Source: Caldilineaceae bacterium (lineage in GTDB: Bacteria; Chloroflexota; Anaerolineae; Caldilineales; Caldilineaceae). Taken from it: a DNA stretch of 57,117 bases. A model generated the notes under the pieces. The model ran no database searches. It was not told the DNA's origin and worked only from the letters and a program-made list of their open reading frames with translations. Of the stretch, positions 49,283-57,117 are shown piece after piece. Every line of letters begins with the position of its first letter. The first letter of the stretch is position 1. A program made the position numbers and the translations under genes. Where the stretch lies: positions 1 through 57,117 of the forward strand of contig JALSIX010000098.1 in assembly GCA_026989655.1 (NCBI GenBank). The letters are read 5' to 3'.

Positions 49283-50536
49283 TCAGCGGGGGCAGGACCA
49301 GGGGGTGTAGTTGTCCGCGCCGGCCCGGATGCGGAACTCCGGCTCCCCCCGATCCACGTTGCCGATGGAGTCGGCCAGCCGGCCGTCGATGTAGCGCTCG
49401 ATCCAGTAGGGCTCGCCGCGGCCACCGTAGGTGTAGACGTCCACCGGCAGACCGTCCACCTTGAGGTAGCCGTCCGCCCGGATAGCGCCGATGCCCCGCG
49501 GGGTGACCCGGTACCACTGGCCGGTGCTCACGTCCCGGCGGTAGATGACGATCCACGCATCGTTGGGCGGGTTCGGCGGCACGCAGGTGATCAGATTGCC
49601 CACGTCCAGGAAGGGCTCGCCAGGCTGGATGGAGAGCCGGGCCACCGCAAAGGTGTCGTTCTCGAAGTACTCCATGACCACCTCGTGGATGCCGGCCTCC
49701 AGCCAGACCTGGGCCTCATGCCGGGTGGGCGACATCAGGCGCCACTCGTCGATGATCTTCCGACCGTCCACATACAGCCGCACGCCGTCGTCCGTCACGG
49801 TGATGAACTTGTAGCGGCCCGTCTGGTCGATCCGGATCCGCCGGGTCCACCGGACCGAGAAGCGGTCCGCGGGCACGGCCGGATCCGGCGAACCGGTCCC
49901 CCAGTCGAAGTCGATCGCGGGATCCTGGCGGATCCGGACCGGGGTGCCCTTCAGCTCCATGTTGGCGAAGTACTCTCCCCGCCAGGCAGGGTCCTCCTGG
50001 CCCTCTGGGGCCGGAGCGGGGCGCGGCCGCGGGGTGGGTGTCGGGGCCCGACGTACGGGCTGGAGCTCGAACCGCACCGTGGCCCAGCCGGTCCGCTCGT
50101 AGAACTCCACCCGAAACTCGTGGCGGCCTCCCAGATCCAGCTCGGTGCGGAAGGTGCGGACCCCGTGGTCCCACCAGCCGTTCAGGACCAGTTGGCCGTC
50201 CACGAAGACCCGGACCCCGTCATCGCCGGTGATGGAGAGCCGATAGCGGCCCGGTGCCAGCTCCAACACCCGGGTCCACCGGGCGGAGAAGTAATCTGGG
50301 GCCACCGCCGGCCCCGGCGAATCGAACCCCCAGGTGTGGGCGATGGCACCCTCGAGACGGCGGAGCACCGGCGGCCCGGCCAGGCTGGTGTTGTTCCAGT
50401 ACAGGGCTTGCCACGAGGATTCCCCGGTTGCCGGGGCCATCGGCACATGGGCCCATACGGTTCCGGACCCTGCCATCCACCACAGCAACGGGATCACCAC
50501 CAGAAGTGCAGAGAGGAGCACAGGCACGCGTCGCAT
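49283..50536 (-). CDS. Secreted protein with two PA14-like domains
   Basis: A 417-aa exported protein with a signal peptide ([24 protein letters not shown]). Two homologous PA14-type beta-sandwich domains lie near residues 45-165 ([13 protein letters not shown]...[17 protein letters not shown]) and 185-315 ([13 protein letters not shown]...[17 protein letters not shown]), separated by a Pro/Thr linker. The DDGVR(V/L)(F/Y)VDG signature is the carbohydrate-binding edge in PA14 lectin-like domains. The last 100 residues ([19 protein letters not shown]) are unassigned. A sugar- or surface-binding role is inferred. ATG 50536 follows AAAGGAGGGG. Confidence 0.88.
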   Translation of the reverse strand: MRRVPVLLSALLVVIPLLWWMAGSGTVWAHVPMAPATGESSWQALYWNNTSLAGPPVLRRLEGAIAHTWGFDSPGPAVAPDYFSARWTRVLELAPGRYRLSITGDDGVRVFVDGQLVLNGWWDHGVRTFRTELDLGGRHEFRVEFYERTGWATVRFELQPVRRAPTPTPRPRPAPAPEGQEDPAWRGEYFANMELKGTPVRIRQDPAIDFDWGTGSPDPAVPADRFSVRWTRRIRIDQTGRYKFITVTDDGVRLYVDGRKIIDEWRLMSPTRHEAQVWLEAGIHEVVMEYFENDTFAVARLSIQPGEPFLDVGNLITCVPPNPPNDAWIVIYRRDVSTGQWYRVTPRGIGAIRADGYLKVDGLPVDVYTYGGRGEPYWIERYIDGRLADSIGNVDRGEPEFRIRAGADNYTPWSCPR

Positions 50537-50608
50537 GGTTCGTCCCCTCCTTTCCGAGCCGTGAACGAACCGAGACGGGACACGAGCCAGCAGCGACATC
50601 CCTCCGGG

Positions 50609-50637
50609 TTGTCCGGAGATCGGTCGTCTGCTATCCT
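50609..50637 (+). promoter_or_regulatory. Promoter of the YgeY-like hydrolase gene
   Basis: TTGTCC (50609-50614), a 17-bp spacer and TATCCT (50632-50637). The leader to ATG 50804 is about 160 nt. Confidence 0.45.
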
Positions 50638-50644
50638 AGCCTCT

Positions 50645-50668
50645 GTGTCCGGCATCCACACCGGACAC
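50645..50668 (+). promoter_or_regulatory. Inverted repeat at the transcription start, operator candidate
   Basis: GTGTCCGG (50645-50652) and CCGGACAC (50661-50668) form a perfect 8-bp dyad with an 8-bp centre, directly downstream of the -10 box. A repressor bound here would block initiation. It could instead be an RNA hairpin at the mRNA 5' end. Confidence 0.45.
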
Positions 50669-50803
50669 GACCACATCTCGACGGGCCACTGTCGATGACC
50701 CACTACGGAGACGTCCGGACCGGGCTCCTCGGTTCCCGCCGGGGAGCTCCATCCGCCTTTCTACCAGGGAGATACGGATACACACAGCAAGGAGATGGAG
50801 CGC

Positions 50804-51955
50804 ATGGACACGGGAAAGCTGCTGCTGTTTGCCCAGGACATTGTCCGTATCCCGAGCCTCTCCGGCCAGGAAGCGGAGGTGGCCCGTCGGATCCACCAGG
50901 AGATGGAGGGGCTGGGGTACGATCGGGTCTGGATCGATGGGTGGGGGAACGTCATCGGCGTTCTGGAAGGCCCTCAGCCCGGGCCCACCCTGGTCTTCGA
51001 TGCCCACATGGACACGGTGGGCATCCCCCCGGAGGCCTCCTGGGACGGCGATCCCTTCGGTGGGTTGGTGTCCCAGGGGATGCTCCATGGGCGGGGAAGC
51101 GCGGACATGAAGGGGGCCCTGGCCGCCATGGTCCATGGGGTGGCCGGGCTGGATCGGCGACACCTGCGGGGACGCGCGGTGGTGATCGCCTCGGTGATGG
51201 AGGAGGTGCTGGAGGGGGTGGCCCTGGCCCGGGCCATCGAGCAGACCGGGGCAGACCTGGTGGTCATCGGTGAGGCCACGGACCTGAACGTCGCCCGAGG
51301 TGGCCGGGGACGTGCCGAGGTGCACCTGAAAACCCTCGGCCGGCCCGGGCACACCTCGGCGCCCCACCTGGCCCGCAACGCGGTGCTGGACATGGTGCGG
51401 GTGATCCAGGCCGTGGAGGGCCTGGCCCTGCCCGATCACCCCCTGTTGGGGCCGGCCCTGTTCGGCCTGAGCGATATCATCTCCGAGCCCTATCCCGGCC
51501 ATTCGGTGATCCCCAGTGTATGCCGGGTCACCTACGATCGGCGTACCCTGCCCGGTGAGGACGTGGACGCGGTCCTGAAGCCCATTCGGGAACATCCCGA
51601 TCTGGCGGACATCCGGCTGGAGGCCCGCATCGGCGTGGGTGAACATACCAGCTACACCGGTGAGACCCTGGTCCACGAGAAGTTCTTTCCGGCCTGGGTC
51701 TTTCCCGCGGAACATCCCTTTGTGCAGGATGCCCTGGGGGCCGTGCGAAGCGTGGGCATCCCCGCGGAGCTCACCGCGTACCGTTTCTGCACCAATGCGG
51801 CCTACACGGCCGGCGTGGCGGGCATCCCCACGGTGGGCTTTGGCCCGGCCCAGGAGGCAGACGCACACCGGGTGAACGAACGGGTGTCCGTGCAGGCCCT
51901 GGTGGACGCCGCCCGGGGGTACCGGGCCATTGCCCGGCGGGTCCTCCAGGCGTAG
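50804..51955 (+). CDS. M20-family zinc hydrolase, YgeY-like (selenium metabolism-linked)
   Basis: A 383-aa M20 metallohydrolase (peptidase/deacetylase fold). Metal ligands include His68 and Asp70 (DAHMDTVGI), Asp101 (GRGSADMKG), Glu133/Glu134 (VMEEV) and later GEATD. Beyond generic M20 motifs, DAHMDTVGIPP, SWDGDPF, RGGRGRAEV, VTYDRRTLPGE and GIPTVGFGP follow the E. coli YgeY pattern. YgeY homologues co-occur with selenium-dependent molybdenum hydroxylases; their substrate is unknown. ATG 50804 has AAGGAG 9 nt upstream; ATG 50795 overlaps that RBS and is rejected. Other M20 amidohydrolases (ArgE/DapE-like) remain possible. Confidence 0.82.
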   Translation: MDTGKLLLFAQDIVRIPSLSGQEAEVARRIHQEMEGLGYDRVWIDGWGNVIGVLEGPQPGPTLVFDAHMDTVGIPPEASWDGDPFGGLVSQGMLHGRGSADMKGALAAMVHGVAGLDRRHLRGRAVVIASVMEEVLEGVALARAIEQTGADLVVIGEATDLNVARGGRGRAEVHLKTLGRPGHTSAPHLARNAVLDMVRVIQAVEGLALPDHPLLGPALFGLSDIISEPYPGHSVIPSVCRVTYDRRTLPGEDVDAVLKPIREHPDLADIRLEARIGVGEHTSYTGETLVHEKFFPAWVFPAEHPFVQDALGAVRSVGIPAELTAYRFCTNAAYTAGVAGIPTVGFGPAQEADAHRVNERVSVQALVDAARGYRAIARRVLQA

Positions 51956-51969
51956 GAGGGGCCAATACA

Positions 51970-52012
51970 CGGGAGCGGTGGCCGAGGGAGGACCCCGAAA
52001 CCACCGCTCCCG
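51970..52012 (+). terminator. Hairpin after the YgeY-like gene
   Basis: CGGGAGCGGTGG (51970-51981) pairs perfectly with 52001-52012 around a 19-nt loop, 14 bp after the stop. No U-tract follows. It faces the end of the minus-strand membrane-protein gene at 52140. Confidence 0.6.
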
Positions 52013-52139
52013 AGCACACAAAGGAGGAGGAAGACACCTTCACCCTACCGCAAGACCTCTCCGAGGGCCGTAACCCCTCTTACCATCCTGGGTGGCCATC
52101 CATCGGGGATCCGGCAGGATCCGCTGGGGCCGCGTCGCC

Positions 52140-52559
52140 TCACCGACGGTACGCGGTGCGCAGAAAGGTCAGGACCGTGAGCACGCTGAGCAGACAGGTG
52201 GTGAAGACCGCCAGAAGGCCGGCCTGTCCCAGCCGGTGCAGGGCCTGGAACTGGCCCTGGAAGTAGGCCGCGAACAGGACCAGGGCCAGGGCACCGTCTC
52301 CGATGGCGGTCCCCACCAGGAGCCCCAGGCTCGGCTCCGCCTCCTGGGCAGCCAGCAGACGGGCGACGCCGTTGCCCAGCAGGGCGGCTCCGCCGGCCCG
52401 GACCATCCACCAGGGCGTTGTGGCCGGCAGGCCCAGGGCCGTCAGCCAGGGCGGTGGGAGGAAGAGCAGAAGGCTGCCCAGCCCGAGCCCCAGCACCAGG
52501 CCAGTCCACCGGAAGAGCCAACGAATGGTGCGGTAGTAGTCCTGGAACGTGTAGGCCAT
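52140..52559 (-). CDS. Small four-helix membrane protein, function unknown
   Basis: A 139-aa hydrophobic protein with about four membrane helices (WTGLVLGLGLGSLLLFL, MVRAGGAALLGNGVARLL, LLVGTAIGDGALALVLFAAY, AGLLAVFTTCLLSVLTVLTFL). I do not recognise a family. ATG 52559 lies 4 bp after the AlaX stop, with GGAG in the end of that gene serving as RBS, so the two are co-translated. It is the last gene of the ggt-alaX operon. Confidence 0.7.
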   Translation of the reverse strand: MAYTFQDYYRTIRWLFRWTGLVLGLGLGSLLLFLPPPWLTALGLPATTPWWMVRAGGAALLGNGVARLLAAQEAEPSLGLLVGTAIGDGALALVLFAAYFQGQFQALHRLGQAGLLAVFTTCLLSVLTVLTFLRTAYRR

Positions 52560-52563
52560 GGGG

Positions 52564-53802
52564 CTACTCTGCTCCTTCCGGATGCTGGATGTGCAGGTGG
52601 GCCGCCAGTTGTCGGGCCATGTGGGCCAGGGCATCGTCCAGCCGGGAAGAGGGCAGGCCGCCTTGGGCGAAGTCCGGTCGTCCTCCGCCGCCTCCTCCGT
52701 GTTGGCCGAGCACAGCCCGGGCCAGTGCCGCCACGTCCACATCTATCTGCGAGCCCCGGGCCAGGATCACCGTGGCCCGGCCGCCGGAACGAGCGCCCAG
52801 CACCGCCACCAGGTCCGCTTGCTGGACCAGGACCTGGGCCAGCCCCTTCAACGCCTCCGGTTCCAGATCGTCCACGGTGGTCACCAGGAGACGGGCCGAA
52901 CCCACGGCCCGGGCCTGCTCCGCCAGATATTGGGCTCGGTGGGCCCACGCCTGGGCCTGGAGCCGGCGGAGAGAGCGCTCCTGTTCCCGGGCACGGGCCA
53001 GCAGGGCCGCCACCCGATCGGGCACCGTCTCCGGGCCCGTGTCCAGCAGGAGGGCGGCCCGGTGGAGCCATTCCCGGCTTTGTCGATAGTGCTGGATGGC
53101 CCTTCTGCCACACAGGAAGTGGACGCGGATCCGGCCTCGGTGGCGCTCTGCCCGGAGAAGGGCCACCGGCCCGATCTCGCCTGTGCGCCGCACGTGGGTG
53201 CCCCCACATGCAGACCAGTCGTAGCCCTGGATCTCCACGATCCGGATCCGTCCGGTGACCTGGGGCGGGCGGCGCAGGGGCAGGTGGGCCAGGCGTTCCT
53301 CGTCCACCCAGTAGGCGTGGATGGGGCGGTTCTCCGCGATGAGGCGATAGGCCTCCTCCTCCACCTGGGCCAGCGCGTCCTCCCCCACCTCTGGGACGGC
53401 CAGGTCCAGGGTGTTGGTCGTCCGGCCGAAGTGGACCGACACGGTCTCCCAGCCAAAGAGGCGGTGGAAGGCCCGGGAGAGGAGGTGTTGGCCCGAGTGT
53501 TGTTGCATGTGGTCGTAGCGGCGGGGCCAGTCGATCTCCCCCTCCACCTGGACCACCCCTGGCTCCAGCGGATGGGCCAGCACGTGGACCACCCGACCCC
53601 GGTCGTCCACCCGGACATCCACCACCGGGATGCCCTGGAGACGTCCGGTGTCGTGGGGCTGTCCCCCGGAGGTGGGGTAGAAGTAGGTCCTGTCCAGGAG
53701 GACTCCGGGTCCACCGTCTACCTGTACCTGTCCCACCACCTGGGCCACAAAGTGGGTGGTGTAGGCGTCCTCGTAGTAGCCACGGGCCGAGACCTCTGTC
53801 AT
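52564..53802 (-). CDS. Alanyl-tRNA editing protein (AlaX, long form with DHHA1 domain)
   Basis: A 412-aa free-standing relative of the AlaRS editing domain, which hydrolyses mischarged Ser-tRNA(Ala) or Gly-tRNA(Ala). The N-terminal beta-barrel (FYPTSGGQPHDTG) is followed by the zinc site: HMQQHSGQH around residue 98 and CGGTH around 202. A coiled-coil-like segment (ARAREQERSLRRLQAQAWAHRA) and a C-terminal DHHA1 domain with a Gly-rich stretch (GQHGGGGGGRPDFAQGG) make it a long AlaX-L type. ATG 53802 follows CAGGTG. It lies 22 bp downstream of ggt. Confidence 0.92.
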   Translation of the reverse strand: MTEVSARGYYEDAYTTHFVAQVVGQVQVDGGPGVLLDRTYFYPTSGGQPHDTGRLQGIPVVDVRVDDRGRVVHVLAHPLEPGVVQVEGEIDWPRRYDHMQQHSGQHLLSRAFHRLFGWETVSVHFGRTTNTLDLAVPEVGEDALAQVEEEAYRLIAENRPIHAYWVDEERLAHLPLRRPPQVTGRIRIVEIQGYDWSACGGTHVRRTGEIGPVALLRAERHRGRIRVHFLCGRRAIQHYRQSREWLHRAALLLDTGPETVPDRVAALLARAREQERSLRRLQAQAWAHRAQYLAEQARAVGSARLLVTTVDDLEPEALKGLAQVLVQQADLVAVLGARSGGRATVILARGSQIDVDVAALARAVLGQHGGGGGGRPDFAQGGLPSSRLDDALAHMARQLAAHLHIQHPEGAE

Positions 53803-53824
53803 CACAGCACCTGCCTGGACTCCC

Positions 53825-55504
<1,680 letters not shown>

Positions 55505-55776
55505 GGATACAGCCTCCCTGGGGTGGGAAGACGGGACAGAGGGCCTTCTCCTCGGCGGACAGGCGACCCACGGCCGCGCGCGGGCGGACAAGGGGCCCTC
55601 CACCGAGCGGCATGGGACCCAGACCTGCATTGGACGGAAGCGGCCGGCCCACCGGTGCGGACAGGAGCACCAGGGCCGAGCCGGCCCTGGGCCACGGAGA
55701 TCTGTCGCGGATCCATGACCGCGGCCCTGCCGGCCCCACGGATGGGCCATGGCCATGGGCCCGCCCGAAACGGCTT

Positions 55777-57117
55777 TCACACCGGTCCGCCGCCGGGGCG
55801 GATGAACACGTCGTTCACCTCCTGGGCCACTGCGGAGGCGGGCTTGGCGGCCAACAGGTCGTCGAACAGGGGCAGGGTGCCGCTTTCCACAGCCCGGTGG
55901 GCATAGAGGTACATGGCTGCGGACCAGGCCTGCTGGGCGTAGCCCATGGGGTGTCCGCTGCGACCGTGGAGCCACTCGTTGAACTCCCAGTCCTGGTCCA
56001 CTCCCTGGCGGTTGGCCTCGGCCAGGGCGAGCAGGAGTTTCTCCGCCTCGGCCTGCCAGCCATGGCGGACCAGAGCGGCCACATGGAAGCCGCCGATCAT
56101 GGGCCAGATACCGCCGTTGTGGTACTGGTGGGGCAGGTTCAGGTTGCGGCTGCGGTAGTACTCTCGCCAGTGGCTCTCGCCCGGGTAGATGGGCGGTTCG
56201 ATGGCCCGGGTGGGGTAGGGTTCGGCCATGCCGGTCTGCCGCATGTAGCGGAGGATGTGTTCCGCCCGATGGCGGTCCGCGATGCCCGTCAGGATGGCCA
56301 GCAGGTTGGCCCATGCGTCGCACCAGTCGCCGTATTCGCGGAAGGCCACGAAGGGCAGGTAGAAAGGGCGGCTGGAGATGGTGCCCACGTTGTGGTAGAG
56401 CATGAACCACTCCAGGCGGATGGCCTTGAGCCGCTCCAGGTGCTCGGCGAAGTGCTCCGCAACCCAGCATCGGTCGATCCACAGGAGGAGGTTGATCCGT
56501 TCGTGGACGCCGGCCGCATCCACACAGGGGCGGTGGAATGATCCGCCGGGAGCCACCTCGCGTCCCAGGATCTCGTGGGCCAGGAGGGCCGCGTAGTAGA
56601 GCACATTGTCGTAGAGCACGTTGTAGCGGACGGCCAGCAGATCCATCCAGTCCCCGGCCTCGGGCACCTCCAGCAGGCCGCATTCGTTCATGTCCTGGTA
56701 GTCCAGCCACAGCAGGGCCCGGTCGATGGCCGGCCAGTGCGCGGCCAGGAAGGCCCGATCGCCGGTGAGGCGGAAGTGCAGGTAGTGTCCCAGGATGAAC
56801 CAGAGGTTGGAGTCCACCGCGCCGGCGTTCTCGGTGCTGATGTAGCCGGTGTCTGGGTTGACGTTCAAGGGGATCAGGCCCCGGCGGGATTGGAACGCGG
56901 ACAGGGTCTCCAGGGCATGCCGGCCGGCCCGGATCAGCGTCTCCTCGCCCACGGCCGCGGCCCCCAGGAAGGTCACCATGCTGTCCCGGGCCCAGATCTG
57001 GGGGTACCCGGCCCGCAGGGCCGAGGCCCGGTATCCCTTTCCCGGCACCACACAGCGGTGTAGGATCTCCTGGGCCCGTTGGTGGGCCTCCGCCAGCAGA
57101 TGGGCGCGTCTCGCTCG
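55777..57117 (-). CDS. Glycoside hydrolase with (alpha/alpha)6 barrel, debranching/GH100-like (5'-truncated)
   Basis: The frame runs off the right edge, so the N-terminus is missing; at least 446 residues are visible. Features are IWARDSMVTFLGA, GLIPLNVNPDTGYISTENAGAVDSNLWFI, EVPEAGDWMDLLAVRYNVLYDNVLYY and the C-terminal QYHNGGIWPMIGGFHV and EFNEWLHGRSGHPMGYAQQAWSAAMY. The helical-barrel layout with Asp in WARDS and AGDWMD and Glu in DWEFNEW matches amylo-alpha-1,6-glucosidase and neutral-invertase-like enzymes. The substrate (glycogen, sucrose or trehalose-type sugar) is undetermined. The 272 bp up to ggt contain no other gene. Confidence 0.85.
   Translation of the reverse strand, partial: RARRAHLLAEAHQRAQEILHRCVVPGKGYRASALRAGYPQIWARDSMVTFLGAAAVGEETLIRAGRHALETLSAFQSRRGLIPLNVNPDTGYISTENAGAVDSNLWFILGHYLHFRLTGDRAFLAAHWPAIDRALLWLDYQDMNECGLLEVPEAGDWMDLLAVRYNVLYDNVLYYAALLAHEILGREVAPGGSFHRPCVDAAGVHERINLLLWIDRCWVAEHFAEHLERLKAIRLEWFMLYHNVGTISSRPFYLPFVAFREYGDWCDAWANLLAILTGIADRHRAEHILRYMRQTGMAEPYPTRAIEPPIYPGESHWREYYRSRNLNLPHQYHNGGIWPMIGGFHVAALVRHGWQAEAEKLLLALAEANRQGVDQDWEFNEWLHGRSGHPMGYAQQAWSAAMYLYAHRAVESGTLPLFDDLLAAKPASAVAQEVNDVFIRPGGGPV

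Overview
The window looks like a chromosomal segment of an aerobic, high-GC bacterium, most likely a Chloroflexota of the Caldilineae or Thermomicrobia kind. That placement is an inference. It rests on strongly GC-rich third codon positions, a caa3-type oxidase with a cytochrome c-fused subunit II, large secreted proteins with PA14, PKD-like and CHRD domains, an AdoMet decarboxylase-spermidine synthase fusion, and several lineage-restricted unknowns. No rRNA, tRNA, CRISPR array or complete insertion sequence is visible.

Layout. 1-3.8 kb: tail of a putative lipoprotein, then uvrA. 3.9-8.2 kb: a large secreted subtilisin on the minus strand, with a consensus promoter and an array of 15-bp direct repeats just upstream. 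8.5-13.7 kb: a thiolase-like protein without its catalytic Cys, a glycosyltransferase, a speD-speE fusion preceded by an overlapping 52-codon ORF, and a glutaredoxin. 14-19.2 kb: a FAD/Fe-S dehydrogenase fusion and a membrane-anchored helical-repeat protein. 19.3-24.4 kb: small regulators, an orphan IS630-like HTH protein, an EAL-HDOD protein and a CoA-transferase. 24.6-29.5 kb: a two-gene operon of uncharacterised winged-helix-like proteins, then clpB. 29.6-35.2 kb: a minus-strand operon of threonine dehydratase, radical SAM protein and YfhO-type membrane protein. 35.5-39.1 kb: rsmA, a canonical thiolase, and a LuxR-TM-Kelch fusion. 39.1-40.1 kb: a catalytically dead tyrosine-recombinase relative. 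40.2-48.1 kb: a complete caa3 cytochrome oxidase cluster with assembly genes (CtaG, SURF1, CtaB). 48.3-57.1 kb: an RpiR regulator, a PA14 protein, a YgeY-like hydrolase, a membrane protein, AlaX, gamma-glutamyltransferase and the 3' part of a glycoside hydrolase.

The most striking observation is at 32786-32788. The radical SAM gene reads Cys-TGA-Ala-Glu-Pro in frame, followed by a small stem-loop placed as bacterial SECIS elements are. This fits a CUAEP-tail selenoprotein. A homologue of the selenium-metabolism-linked hydrolase YgeY lies about 18 kb away, so the host plausibly uses selenium.

Convergent gene pairs are usually separated by long perfect palindromes with little or no U-tract, probably bidirectional terminators. 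Promoters, where found, are of the sigma-70 type (TTGACA/TATAAT, some extended -10).
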